38,092 nt of DNA from positions 1 to 38,092 of the forward strand of contig CAKTLD010000007.1 in NCBI GenBank assembly GCA_934572445.1, read 5' to 3'. This DNA comes from an uncultured Oscillospiraceae bacterium. Lineage in GTDB: Bacteria; Bacillota; Clostridia; Oscillospirales; Oscillospiraceae. Of this stretch, positions 1-8,082 are shown in pieces. The first letter of the stretch is position 1. Each line of letters opens with the position of its first letter. The translations under genes and the position numbers were made by a program. A model generated the notes under the pieces. It saw only the letters and a program-made list of their open reading frames with translations. It did no database searches and had not been told where the DNA came from.

Positions 1-497
1 TATCGGTAGTCACTCGCTATGAGGCGTATTTCCGTTCTGAAATGGAGCAAAAGCTCCGTATACAGAGCGAGGAATCGCTGCGGCTGTATCAAAAGCGGCT
101 GGCACAGGCTGAGAAGCGAATCGGCGAGCTTGACCGCCTTTTCATCCGCATTTATGAGGACAATGTAGCCGGACGGCTGGACGATGAACGCTTTGCGATG
201 ATGAGCAAGAACTATACCGAGGAACAAAAAAACCTCAAAGCCGAGGTCAAGGGTCTGCAACAGCAAATACATGAACAGGAACAACAGGCAGAGAATATAG
301 AGCAGTTTGTTCAGCGGGTAAAGAGGAACAGCACCCTCACGGAGCTGACCCCATATGCCCTCAGAGAGCTTGTCAAGGCGGTCTATGTAGATGCCCCGGA
401 CAAATCCAGCGGCAAGCGCAGACAGAAGGTACATATCGAATATGATCTCGTGGGCTACATCCCCGTGGACGAGCTGCTAAAAGCGGAACAGGCATGA
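1..497 (+). CDS. Large serine recombinase, C-terminal part (partial at window edge)
   Basis: The reading frame is open from base 3 to the TGA at 495-497, so only about the last 165 residues are present and the start lies outside the window. What is visible is a long charged coiled coil (SEMEQKLRIQ... to ...EQQAENIEQF) followed by a short basic/beta tail ending YDLVGYIPVDELLKAEQA. This matches the C-terminal region (DUF4368-like) of large serine recombinases of the TndX/Tn4451 type that excise and integrate conjugative elements; the catalytic serine domain is not in view. In such elements the recombinase gene usually lies at one end, so the element junction should be within a few hundred bases downstream. 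GC content is visibly lower here than in the genes after base 600, consistent with acquisition. Confidence 0.85.
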   Translation, partial: SVVTRYEAYFRSEMEQKLRIQSEESLRLYQKRLAQAEKRIGELDRLFIRIYEDNVAGRLDDERFAMMSKNYTEEQKNLKAEVKGLQQQIHEQEQQAENIEQFVQRVKRNSTLTELTPYALRELVKAVYVDAPDKSSGKRRQKVHIEYDLVGYIPVDELLKAEQA

Positions 498-516
498 TCG
501 AGATCATGCCTGTTCC
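485..516 (+). terminator. Perfect 15-bp inverted repeat overlapping the recombinase stop codon
   Basis: Arms 485-499 (GGAACAGGCATGATC) and 502-516 are exact reverse complements separated by only 2 bases, spanning the TGA at 495-497. An A/T-rich tract with interrupted T runs follows (517-530). It could work as an intrinsic terminator for the recombinase, with the central bases forming the loop, or as a protein-binding site near the element end. The weak T tract keeps confidence low. Confidence 0.4.
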
Positions 517-734
517 AAAAATTTTGATTTTACTGTCTTACCAGCAGGGAGCTTTTTCCGCGTCCCTCTTTTCAATAGGATCAAAAGCCTTGCAGAGTTC
601 CGCGTCCTCGGGCGTGAAAGAATTGGAATGGCAAGATCACCGCGGCCGATGCGTGACGATTCGCGCGTTTCGCTCCGTGTGTGCCGCAGCAGCCCTGCGG
701 GCGCAGGGCAGAATGTGGACGAGCGCTTCCACTC
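517..734. other. Intergenic region holding the probable mobile-element/chromosome junction
   Basis: No convincing gene was found. A minus-strand frame from 636 to 538 is open for 33 codons and reads like the end of a protein (…NSFTPEDAELCKAFDPIEKRD…W-stop), but it has no start codon and a stop just upstream. It could be the remnant of a host gene cut by the element. Base composition rises from A/T-rich (517-560) to clearly GC-rich after about 600, so the junction is probably here. No att repeat could be identified without the other end. Confidence 0.35.
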
Positions 735-762
735 AAAAAAGCGGCCCTTAGGCCGCTTTTTT
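735..762 (-). terminator. Bidirectional intrinsic terminator after dacF
   Basis: A 12-bp perfect stem AAAAAAGCGGCC / GGCCGCTTTTTT has a 4-base loop CTTA. On the minus strand it begins just after the dacF stop at 769-771 and ends in a run of six T. Confidence 0.9.
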
Positions 763-768
763 GATGAA

Positions 769-2139
769 TCATCTTCTTCTGCGCCCGCGGTAGCCACTGC
801 TGGCCGCGCCGCGGCGGCGGCGCCCGTAGCGACGGCGGCGGGAGAAGACCGTGACATAGACGATCAGCGCTGCGATCAGTACCACCAGCGCGATGAGCGC
901 CAGCCTGACCCACATCTGGGAGAAGAAATTAATCACATCGCGCTGCGCCGTGAGGAACCACGAGGCCGACACATCGTTCAGCGCCAGCAGCTCCGTCTCA
1001 CCGTAGACCGTTCCATTGTACGAGAGCGTCAGCGTGCCGAGCACATCGCCCGCGGAGACGGGGGCATCGACGGTCTCGTTTGTCAGCGTGACGGTGCGCT
1101 TGAGCATCTCGGGCTCCACATCGTCCGGCAGCAGGCAGGAAAGATCCTCCGCCGCGTGAGCGACGACGTAGTTCGTCTCGCTCGAAAGGGCGACGGGCAC
1201 CTCCTGAATGGGCTCGTCGGAGGACAGAATGTCGCGGCGGACAAAGTTGTCGAAGCCCCAGTCGAACAGGCGCGAGGTCTCGGAGAAGCTGCGTGTCTGG
1301 ATGGTCACACCGTCCTCAAGCGTTACGCGCTCCGCGCCCAGCACCACGCTGATCAGGTGACGGCTGCCGCGCAGCGCCGAGGAGATCAGGCAGTAGCCCG
1401 CCTCGGGCGTGGAGCCGGTCTTGATGCCCTGTGCGTCGCGGTAAACGTAGCCGCGGGCGCGCCAGTTGGAAATGAGGAAATTCGTGGTGTGCAGCTCGCG
1501 GGGCTTTTCCGTCAGATTCGTGGCGGGCACGGTGTAGCTCTTGGTGTTGCAGATCTCCATGAATTTTTCGTGCTTCATCGCCTCGCGCGTGATGAGGTAG
1601 AGGTCCCACGCGGTGGTGTAGTGCTGGGGATCATGCAGGCCGGAGGGATTGACGAAGTGCGTGTGCTCGCATCCGAGCTCCTGCGCGCGCTCGTTCATGC
1701 GCGCGACGAAGTTGCCCACCGTGCCGCTCACGGTCTCACCGAGGATGTTGCACGCCTCATTGGCTGAGACAATGAGCATGCAGTAGAGCAGCTCTTCCAC
1801 CGTCAGCGTTTCGCCGGCTTTGATGTTGGCGGTGCTGCCGTCGCTCGAAAGACCGGCCATGGCGGTCTCTGTCGCGGTGATCTGGTCGGAGAGGGCAAGC
1901 CTGCCGTCATCCACAGCCTCAAGCACCAGCAGCGCGACCATGACCTTCGTGAGCGAGGCGGGATAGTTTTCCTGATGGGCGTTCTTTTCGTACAGGAGCT
2001 CGCCCGTATCCGCCTCGATGAGAAGGCCTGCGCGCGCATCGAGGTCAAAGTCCTCATAGGCGCGGGCGTTCGCCATGCCAAAAAGCGGAACAAGCAGGGC
2101 AAAGGACAAAAAAAGTGACAGCAGACGGCGTTTTTTCAT
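769..2139 (-). CDS. dacF: D-alanyl-D-alanine carboxypeptidase (DacF-type, peptidase S11)
   Basis: A 456-aa exported penicillin-binding protein that trims the terminal D-alanine from peptidoglycan stem peptides. The N-terminus (MKKRRLLSLFLSFALL...) is a signal peptide ending near ANARA. All three active-site motifs are present: SxxK as SLTK at residues 62-65, SxN as SAN at 125-127, and KTG at 240-242. The C-terminus has one membrane-spanning segment (WVRLALIALVVLIAALIVYV) and then a very arginine-rich tail (RRRRYGRRRR...), unlike the amphipathic anchor of classical DacA/DacF. The start at 2139 is chosen because TGAGG lies 9 bases upstream and the signal peptide begins there; longer in-frame starts up to 2370 have no such support and would overlap the divergent gene. 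It is transcribed divergently from comEA. Confidence 0.93.
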   Translation of the reverse strand: MKKRRLLSLFLSFALLVPLFGMANARAYEDFDLDARAGLLIEADTGELLYEKNAHQENYPASLTKVMVALLVLEAVDDGRLALSDQITATETAMAGLSSDGSTANIKAGETLTVEELLYCMLIVSANEACNILGETVSGTVGNFVARMNERAQELGCEHTHFVNPSGLHDPQHYTTAWDLYLITREAMKHEKFMEICNTKSYTVPATNLTEKPRELHTTNFLISNWRARGYVYRDAQGIKTGSTPEAGYCLISSALRGSRHLISVVLGAERVTLEDGVTIQTRSFSETSRLFDWGFDNFVRRDILSSDEPIQEVPVALSSETNYVVAHAAEDLSCLLPDDVEPEMLKRTVTLTNETVDAPVSAGDVLGTLTLSYNGTVYGETELLALNDVSASWFLTAQRDVINFFSQMWVRLALIALVVLIAALIVYVTVFSRRRRYGRRRRGAASSGYRGRRRR

Positions 2140-2247
2140 GGAAATATACCTCAGTGTATGATACAATCGAAGAAAGTTGAAGTCGTTCGGCGCGCGGTTC
2201 GGCACGCTTCGACAACAGTATAGCAAAAAAGAGAGGCGAGCGCAACT

Positions 2248-2649
2248 GTGGAGCAGCAAGAAAAGAAAACCAGAAACCGCAGCCCCTATCCTGCGCTCGC
2301 CGTGCTGACGCTGTGCTTCGCGATCGTGCTGGTGCTGCTGGGGCGTACATCCGCCCATGAGCGGACGCATGAGGGCTATACCGTGAGCGTGCAGAAGGGA
2401 AATGACGCATCACTGCCCGAGCGCTCGCTTGTGAACGTCAACACCGCGCCGCTTGAGGAACTGGAAACGCTGACGGGCATCGGCCCCGCGCTGGCGCAGA
2501 GCATTATCGACTACCGCACGGAGCACGGCCCCTTTACCTCTGAGGAGGAGCTGCTGAACGTCAAGGGCATCGGAGAGGCGAAGCTTGAGGGCTTCCGGGC
2601 GCAGATCACATTCACGGAGGAGGACGGCAATGAAAATCCTGGTGGTTGA
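2248..2649 (+). CDS. comEA: ComEA-like helix-hairpin-helix DNA-binding protein
   Basis: A 133-aa protein with an N-terminal transmembrane helix (about residues 15-33) and a C-terminal double helix-hairpin-helix domain (residues about 63-122; VNVNTAPLEELETLTGIGPA and a second hairpin VKGIGEAKLEGF). ComEA binds incoming double-stranded DNA on the outer face of the membrane during transformation; that role is family knowledge, and the soluble linker is shorter than in Bacillus ComEA. The start is GTG at 2248 with GAGAGG upstream. The 3' end overlaps the next gene by 20 bases, so it is probably transcribed with the two-component system. No other competence gene is in the window, so a general DNA-binding or envelope role cannot be excluded. 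Confidence 0.85.
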   Translation: MEQQEKKTRNRSPYPALAVLTLCFAIVLVLLGRTSAHERTHEGYTVSVQKGNDASLPERSLVNVNTAPLEELETLTGIGPALAQSIIDYRTEHGPFTSEEELLNVKGIGEAKLEGFRAQITFTEEDGNENPGG

Positions 2650-3316
2650 CGACGAGCAGCTTCTCGTCAAGGGCATGAAGTTCAATCTGGAAAACGAGGG
2701 CTACACGGTCGAGGCCGCCTATGACGGCGCGACCGCCATCGACATGGCAAAAAGCGGCGCGTTCGACCTGATCATCCTCGATCTGATGATGCCGCAGGTG
2801 GACGGGCTGACGGCCTGCATGCGCATCCGTGAGTTTTCCAACGTGCCGATCATCATGCTGACCGCCCGCAGCGAGGATGCCGACAAGATTATCGGCCTTG
2901 AGTCCGGTGCGGACGACTATATCACCAAGCCCTTCAATATTCTTGAGCTCAAGGCCCGTATCCGCGCGCTGCTGCGGCGGGCGAATGCGGCTGCGCAGCA
3001 GCAGGGCCCGCAGACCGCGCTGCTGACCGCCGGCGGCATCACGCTGGACCCCAAGCAGCGTGTGGCCGTCAAGGACGGCGAGCCGGTGGAGCTGACGGCC
3101 AAGGAATACGACCTGATGGAGCTGCTGGTGAAAAATCCGCGCCGTGTCTACTCGCGCGAGAACCTGATGGACCTTGTCTGGGGTTACACCTATGCGGGAG
3201 ACTACCGCACGGTGGATGTGCATATCCGAAGGCTGCGCGAGAAGCTGGAAGAAAACCCCGCCTCGCCCCAGCACATCCTGACCAAGTGGGGCGTGGGCTA
3301 TTACCTGAAGGACTGA
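2630..3316 (+). CDS. OmpR/PhoB-family response regulator
   Basis: A 228-aa two-component response regulator. The receiver domain (1-115) has the acidic pair D7-D8, the phosphoacceptor D51 in LIILDLMMP, T78 and the conserved lysine K100 in YITKPF. The C-terminal winged-helix domain (about 135-228) shows the OmpR-type LTAKEYDLMELL and the recognition region RTVDVHIRRLREKLE, closest to PhoP/WalR-type regulators. The start at 2630 has GGAGGAGG a few bases upstream. The gene overlaps comEA and lies 37 bases before the histidine kinase, its presumed partner. Target genes cannot be read from this sequence alone. Confidence 0.95.
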   Translation: MKILVVDDEQLLVKGMKFNLENEGYTVEAAYDGATAIDMAKSGAFDLIILDLMMPQVDGLTACMRIREFSNVPIIMLTARSEDADKIIGLESGADDYITKPFNILELKARIRALLRRANAAAQQQGPQTALLTAGGITLDPKQRVAVKDGEPVELTAKEYDLMELLVKNPRRVYSRENLMDLVWGYTYAGDYRTVDVHIRRLREKLEENPASPQHILTKWGVGYYLKD

Positions 3317-3353
3317 GCGCGAAGCGCGATACCGCGGGAAAGGAGGCGCTGCC

Positions 3354-4769
3354 ATGCGCAGGGGCGCAAGTCTGCAGAGCAAATTCAGCTTCAGCTACAT
3401 CGCCATCATTCTGGCGGTGCTGATCCTGATGAATACCTATCCGCTTATCACCTCGGAGAATCTGACGTTCCGCTCCAAGCAGAGCTCGCTGCAGAGCAGC
3501 GTCTCGGTGATGGTGACGGCACTTTCGGGCCTGGAGGAGTTGAGTGAGGAAAACGTGGCCGACGCGATGACGCTGGTGGAGGAGACAGGTATCTCCCGCA
3601 TCCTGGTGACCGACGCTTCGGGCCGTGTGCTCTATGATACGCGCGAGACCGACGGGGCCATCGGCCGCTATGCCTTCTATACCGAGCTCGTGCAGGCACT
3701 GCGCGGGGAGGATACCTTCTTTGTCGAGTTTTCGGAGGACGCGTTCAAGAGCCGCGCGGCCTCACCGGTCGTATACCACAGCCAGATCATCGGCGCGGTC
3801 TACGCCTATGAGTACGATACCGAGCAGGCGGCGCTGCTGCTGTCCCTGCAGCGCAATCTGCTGACCATCTCGGCGGTGGTGACGGTGTTTGCCGTAGGTG
3901 TGAGCCTGATCCTCTCGCGCGTGCTGACGCGGCGCTTCGGTGTGCTGACCGATGCCATCCGCCGCATGCGCGAGGGCTCTTACAGCCACCATGCCGAGGT
4001 CGGCGGCAGCGACGAGATCAGCGAACTGGCGCTGGAGTTCAACGCTATGGCCGACCGTTTGCAGACCACCGAGGAGGCGCGCCGCCGCTTTGTTTCCGAC
4101 GCGAGCCACGAGCTCAAAACGCCGCTCGCGGGTATCCGCCTGCTCTCCGATTCCATTTTGCAGACCGAGGATATGGACGCGCGCACCGTGCGAGAGTTCG
4201 TGGGCGATATCGAGCAGGAGTCCGAGCGCCTTGCGCGCATCACGGAGAATCTGCTGCGCCTGACGCGCCTGGACAGCGGCGCGCTGAGCGAGGCGGAGGT
4301 CGTGGATCTTGCACCCGTCGTTGCGCGCGTCGTGCGTATGCTGCGCCTTGTGGCGGAGGAAAAGCAGGTGGAGCTGAGCTATGAGATCGTGCGCGAGGGG
4401 CAGACGCTTGCAAGCGAGGATGACCTGCACCAGATCATCTACAATCTGACGGAAAATGCCATCAAATATAACCGCCCGGGCGGCTTTGTGCGCGTGAGAC
4501 TGGCGGGAGACGACAAGCACTGTATCCTTACCGTCAGCGATGACGGCATCGGCATCCCCGAAGGGGATCTGCCGCGCATTTTCGACCGCTTCTACCGCGT
4601 GGACAAGGCAAGATCCCGCGCGGCGGGCGGCACGGGCCTCGGCCTTTCCATCGTGGCCGACACAGTCCGCCGCCGCGGCGGCAGCGTGGAGGCGCGTGCA
4701 CGCGAGGGCGGCGGCACGGTGTTCACCGTGCTCCTGCCGCGCTGCGGGGAAGGGAGCGAGATAGCATGA
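3354..4769 (+). CDS. Membrane sensor histidine kinase
   Basis: A 471-aa two-component kinase, partner of the preceding regulator. Order: transmembrane helix 1 (about 14-31), extracellular sensor domain (about 32-165, PAS-like/CACHE-like with VTDASGRVLYDT), transmembrane helix 2 (about 168-188), HAMP (189-240), HisKA with phosphoacceptor H252 in SDASHELKTPLAG, and HATPase_c with the N box (YNLTENAIKYN), G1 (DDGIGIP) and G2 (GGTGLGLSI). RBS AGGAGG lies 8 bases before the ATG. Its stop overlaps the next start as ATGA (4766-4769), so the lipoprotein downstream is translationally coupled. The layout resembles PhoR/WalK-like kinases with a single-domain sensor. Confidence 0.95.
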   Translation: MRRGASLQSKFSFSYIAIILAVLILMNTYPLITSENLTFRSKQSSLQSSVSVMVTALSGLEELSEENVADAMTLVEETGISRILVTDASGRVLYDTRETDGAIGRYAFYTELVQALRGEDTFFVEFSEDAFKSRAASPVVYHSQIIGAVYAYEYDTEQAALLLSLQRNLLTISAVVTVFAVGVSLILSRVLTRRFGVLTDAIRRMREGSYSHHAEVGGSDEISELALEFNAMADRLQTTEEARRRFVSDASHELKTPLAGIRLLSDSILQTEDMDARTVREFVGDIEQESERLARITENLLRLTRLDSGALSEAEVVDLAPVVARVVRMLRLVAEEKQVELSYEIVREGQTLASEDDLHQIIYNLTENAIKYNRPGGFVRVRLAGDDKHCILTVSDDGIGIPEGDLPRIFDRFYRVDKARSRAAGGTGLGLSIVADTVRRRGGSVEARAREGGGTVFTVLLPRCGEGSEIA

Positions 4770-5662
4770 AGAAGAGAATTTGCCTGCTGCTGTGCGCCGC
4801 GCTGGCGCTTACGCTGCTGGCGGCCTGCGCGCAGCGCGCGCAGGAGCTGGACGAAAGCGGATATGAACTCTATTACCTCACCGTTCCCGACAGCGCGGGA
4901 GGCGGCGATGCCATTGCCGCTTCGGCGTCGCGCTATGTGCCGGATGAGACGATGGAGATCGAGGCATGTGCCCGTGTGCTGGTGGAGCGGCTGCTCAGCG
5001 CGCCGCAGGAGGCTGCGCTGCACTCGCCCGTGCCTGAGGGGACGACGCTCCAGTCGCTCCGCATCTCCGGACGGCGCGCGCAGATCGACTTCAGCGCGCA
5101 GTACGGCAGGCTCTCGGGCGTTGATCTGTCGCTGGCCGACTATTGTTTTACGCTGACGCTGACGCAGCTGCCGAACGTGAACGCCGTGAGCATCACGGCG
5201 AACGGGCGAGAGCTGCCCTATCGCAAGACGCAGGTGCTGCTTTCGGCGGACACGCTGCTGTCCAGCCGCGAGAGCGGCCTGCGGCCGATCACCGTTTCGC
5301 TCTACTTCCTTGACAGTGAGACCGGTGAGCTGCGCGCCGAGCAGCAGACGCTCGCCCTCTACGAGGGGCAGACGCGCGTGAACGCGGTGCTTGAGGCGCT
5401 CGCGCAGGGACCGGAGGATGATACGCTCAGCGCGCTGCTGCCGGAGGAGTTCGGCGTGCTGTCCTCGCGCATCGAGGACGGGGTGTGCTATCTCAATATC
5501 TCCGGCGACACGGCACTGCCCGGGGATGAGACGCAGCGCGGGCTGCTGCTCGACTCGATCGAGCGTTCGATGCTCTCGCTCAGCGGCGTGGAACAGGTGC
5601 AGTTCCTCATTGAAGGCGGGAGCACGCCGCGCGCGGCGGCAGCTGAGCCGCCGGCAGAATAA
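4766..5662 (+). CDS. Lipoprotein with two GerMN domains
   Basis: A 298-aa lipoprotein with a type II signal peptide and lipobox LLAAC (cysteine at about residue 21). Two copies of the GerMN domain (about 35-150 and 175-285) are visible; each has the pattern of a short pseudo-repeat ending in a beta strand and an L-x-x-V-x-x-V helix (for example LTLTQLPNVNAVSI and ERSMLSLSGVEQVQF). GerM in Bacillus is needed for sporulation and germination, but GerMN lipoproteins also occur beside two-component systems such as LpqB beside MtrAB, where they modulate the kinase. The ATGA overlap with the kinase favours a sensor-accessory role here; that is inference. Confidence 0.85.
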   Translation: MKKRICLLLCAALALTLLAACAQRAQELDESGYELYYLTVPDSAGGGDAIAASASRYVPDETMEIEACARVLVERLLSAPQEAALHSPVPEGTTLQSLRISGRRAQIDFSAQYGRLSGVDLSLADYCFTLTLTQLPNVNAVSITANGRELPYRKTQVLLSADTLLSSRESGLRPITVSLYFLDSETGELRAEQQTLALYEGQTRVNAVLEALAQGPEDDTLSALLPEEFGVLSSRIEDGVCYLNISGDTALPGDETQRGLLLDSIERSMLSLSGVEQVQFLIEGGSTPRAAAAEPPAE

Positions 5663-5664
5663 TC

Positions 5665-5700
5665 AAAAGGGCGCTTTTCCCAGTGGAAAAGCGCCCTTTT
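5665..5700. terminator. Bidirectional intrinsic terminator between convergent genes
   Basis: A 16-bp perfect stem (AAAAGGGCGCTTTTCC and its complement) with loop CAGT. It ends in T runs on both strands and serves the GerMN lipoprotein operon and the glucokinase gene. Confidence 0.92.
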
Positions 5701-5718
5701 ATAAGAAAAGCAGTCCTC

Positions 5719-6666
5719 TTATGCGCGCGCGAGCATCGCTGCGCCGATGACACCGGCGCGGTAGCCGAGTGTGCAGAGCTCAATGCGCGTGTGGCGCACG
5801 GCCTTGGAGTGGCCGAAGGTCGCCTCGCGCACTTTTTCGCGCAGGGGCGCGAGCAGTGCCTCGCCCTGGTTGGCTACGCCGCCGGAGAGGGCGATGACCT
5901 CAGGAAAGAAAATGTTGACGAGATTTCCCAGTCCGCAGGCAAGGTGGTCGATGTAAGCGTCCACGACCTCCTTGGCGGCCGCGTCGCCCCTGTCGCGGGC
6001 AAGAAAAGCTGTGCGTCCGTCCACCGTGCCGCCTGCTTCAGCGGCAACGGTGTGCAGCAGGCTCTCGGGGTGCGCGGCCATGGCGCGCTTCGTGTCGCGG
6101 ATCAGCGCGGTGGCGGAGGAATAGGCCTCAAAGCAGCCGCGGCGGCCGCAGGTGCACTGCTCACCGTTTTCCATGAGCACCATGTGTCCCAGCTCGCTGG
6201 CCGCGCCGGTGTAGCCGGTGAGGAGCCTGCCGCCCAGCACCACGCCGCCGCCCACGCCCGTGCCGAGCGTGACGACAACGGTGCTCTCAGCGTCGCGTCC
6301 GCAGCCGAACAGCGCCTCGCCCAGCGCGGCGGCATTCGCATCGTTGCCGAGACGGATGGGGAGCGTCGTGTGCGCGCGCAGCGCGCCGCGCAGGTCAAAG
6401 TTTTCGAATTTCAGATTGGCCGCATAACGTACGATGCCCGCTTCGTCATCCACGGTGCCGGGGCAGCCGATGCCCACGCCGCCGATGGACGACGGGTCCT
6501 CCCCCTCGCAGAGCTGCGCGATGACGCGCGCCATGCGCTCGGCGACCACGGCATTGCCTGCGTCCACCTGCGTAGGGATGGAACATTCCTTTACGATCTC
6601 GCCCTCCGCACTCACGAGCGCGCCCTTGATGTTTGTGCCGCCGAGGTCGATGCCGATGTAATTCAT
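5719..6666 (-). CDS. glcK: ROK-family glucokinase
   Basis: A 315-aa ROK sugar kinase, most likely phosphorylating glucose with ATP. The N-terminal ATP-binding motif is DLGGTNIKGA (7-16), the catalytic aspartate is D109 in GNDANAAALGE, and the ROK zinc site is complete (H161 in SELGHM and C171, C173, C178 in CTCGRRGCFEAY). The ExGH motif and length match Firmicutes GlcK rather than NagC-like repressors, because there is no DNA-binding domain. The start at 6666 has GGGAGGGG 7 bases upstream. It is monocistronic and convergent with the GerMN lipoprotein. N-acetylmannosamine or another hexose cannot be excluded as substrate. Confidence 0.9.
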   Translation of the reverse strand: MNYIGIDLGGTNIKGALVSAEGEIVKECSIPTQVDAGNAVVAERMARVIAQLCEGEDPSSIGGVGIGCPGTVDDEAGIVRYAANLKFENFDLRGALRAHTTLPIRLGNDANAAALGEALFGCGRDAESTVVVTLGTGVGGGVVLGGRLLTGYTGAASELGHMVLMENGEQCTCGRRGCFEAYSSATALIRDTKRAMAAHPESLLHTVAAEAGGTVDGRTAFLARDRGDAAAKEVVDAYIDHLACGLGNLVNIFFPEVIALSGGVANQGEALLAPLREKVREATFGHSKAVRHTRIELCTLGYRAGVIGAAMLARA

Positions 6667-6775
6667 GGTAAAACCCCTCCCGGGAAAAATTTTTCCTCAT
6701 TGTATGCCGCATGAGCAAAAAAAGCAAGGCCCGTGTGCGGCGGGGCGGAGAGATTTTTTGAAAATTTTGGCCGGT

Positions 6776-6802
6776 GCGCAACTTTTTCCCGTTTTCTTCG
6801 TC
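6776..6802 (+). promoter_or_regulatory. ECF-sigma-type promoter upstream of the 6978 lipoprotein
   Basis: The -35 element GCGCAAC (6776-6782) and the -10 element CGTC (6799-6802, followed by TAA) are separated by 16 bases. This is the AAC-N16/17-CGTC pattern of extracytoplasmic-function sigma factors such as sigma-X/W/V. The same arrangement recurs at 8083-8108. The expected 5' UTR is about 170 bases. Confidence 0.65.
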
Positions 6803-6844
6803 TAAGTATGATGCGGGGCGAAAAAAGCCCTGCGGGAATGAAAA

Positions 6845-6871
6845 CGCGGGGCGGGGAAAACACGCCCCGCG
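6845..6871 (+). repeat. 9-bp GC hairpin in the leader of the lipoprotein gene
   Basis: CGCGGGGCG (6845-6853) and CGCCCCGCG (6863-6871) are perfect inverted arms with a 9-base loop. No T run follows, so it is not a normal terminator. It lies between the ECF-type promoter and the start codon and could influence translation or RNA stability. Confidence 0.45.
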
Positions 6872-6977
6872 CCGGTCCGGAGACCTGCGGATAGACAGGA
6901 GACGCTGCGACCGATATGACAGATCTATAAAAAACGGATGCGGCGGGAGCGCTGTGTCCCGTGAGGAGGAAAATGAG

Positions 6978-8018
6978 ATGAAGAAGTGGAAAAAAGCCTG
7001 CCTCGGCGCGCTGTGCGCTGCGGCATTGCTGGCCGGCTGCGGCGCGCAGAACGGCGGCACGGATCAGGACGGGCCCGTCGACGATACCCACGATATCGTT
7101 GACAACAACACGGATCACGCCGACACAGCCGCAGCCGCCCTGCTCGATGCGGTACGCGCGGTCAACGCTCCGCGCGAACTGCTCAAAGAGCATGATACCG
7201 TGACCGTGGAGATCCAGGGCACCGATGGGGACGGAAACGTGACTTATACGGCGAGGGTGCAGTACACCGGCGGCACGGGCGAGGATATCCTGATGAACTC
7301 GCATTACCGTTATAGCGGGGACAGCGGCGTGGGTGAGGACGAGCTGTGGGGAGAAGGAAACGGCGGCGTATACGCCTCGCGCATGGCGAGCGATAACGCC
7401 GCGGGCCTGAATATTTTCCCTGTCGCGGGGGAGGGCGAGCAGTATATTCTTGATGTGCTGCCTCAATGCCCCGTGCTTAGCGGGGGCGAGGAGGAGACGA
7501 TCGACGAGCCGAGCGAGCAGGACGGCGCGCTGCTGCTCTCCGTTACCACGAGCTACACGGACTTTACGGACTACTATTTTACCACGCTTTACTATATCGA
7601 TCCCGCGACGAACGGGCTGCTGGCCATGTCCGTGACCGATTACAGTGTGGATGAAGGCGGGCTGGTGTCCGAGATGGGCACGACGCTCTACAACTGGAGC
7701 TATGACGAGCCGTACAAGGCCGAGCGCGCGCTGCTGAACGAGGTCGTATTTGCGACGGACAGCACGGAGAACGTCTGCGCTCTGACGTACTTCTATCCCG
7801 CGCCGGGCGCGGAGAAGGGCTGGGACGTCGGGGAGGACGGCTGGGGCGTCAGTGAGATCCGCGTGGCGCACGGCACGCGCGTTACCTTCTGCTGCAGCAC
7901 AGGATGCATGCTCTACGCCGATAAGGAACTGACGCGGCCTATCGACGACACGCAGGGCATCGACACGAGCGGAAAGAGCGCGATGGTCTATATCGTGCCC
8001 GACGCACCGGCGGACTGA
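6978..8018 (+). CDS. Secreted lipoprotein of unknown function
   Basis: A 346-aa protein with a lipoprotein signal peptide (MKKWKKACLGALCAAALLAGC; lipobox LAGC). An acidic low-complexity linker (DQDGPVDDTHDIVDNNTDH) follows, then a beta-rich extracellular domain with many aromatic and acidic residues and an SCC-like segment near residue 300 (VTFCCSTGCMLYAD). No family was recognised. The start at 6978 is chosen because GAGGAGG lies just upstream and the signal peptide begins there; the open frame extends back to 6774 but that part overlaps the promoter. It is monocistronic between an ECF-type promoter and a strong terminator. The promoter type and export suggest an envelope-stress product, but the actual function is unknown. 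Confidence 0.75.
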   Translation: MKKWKKACLGALCAAALLAGCGAQNGGTDQDGPVDDTHDIVDNNTDHADTAAAALLDAVRAVNAPRELLKEHDTVTVEIQGTDGDGNVTYTARVQYTGGTGEDILMNSHYRYSGDSGVGEDELWGEGNGGVYASRMASDNAAGLNIFPVAGEGEQYILDVLPQCPVLSGGEEETIDEPSEQDGALLLSVTTSYTDFTDYYFTTLYYIDPATNGLLAMSVTDYSVDEGGLVSEMGTTLYNWSYDEPYKAERALLNEVVFATDSTENVCALTYFYPAPGAEKGWDVGEDGWGVSEIRVAHGTRVTFCCSTGCMLYADKELTRPIDDTQGIDTSGKSAMVYIVPDAPAD

Positions 8019-8040
8019 GCGCGCCTTTGGCGAACAGAAC

Positions 8041-8073
8041 AGCGGCGGATGAAGGTCCGCCGCTGATTTTTTT
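8041..8073 (+). terminator. Intrinsic terminator after the lipoprotein gene
   Basis: Stem AGCGGCGGA / TCCGCCGCT (8041-8049 and 8056-8064) with loop TGAAGG is followed by GA and seven T. Confidence 0.88.
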
Positions 8074-8082
8074 GCTTTTGCG

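Noticed and set aside
494..857. Short open frames on both strands between the recombinase and dacF
   Set aside because: No RBS, no recognisable motif, and they run across the dacF terminator.
628..1767. 379-aa open frame on the plus strand
   Set aside because: It is antisense to dacF, whose three active-site motifs are intact. The frame is rich in R/A/H/Q as expected for a shadow in GC-rich DNA and has no RBS.
5683..6714. 343-aa open frame on the plus strand
   Set aside because: It is antisense to the ROK glucokinase, which has complete catalytic and zinc motifs.
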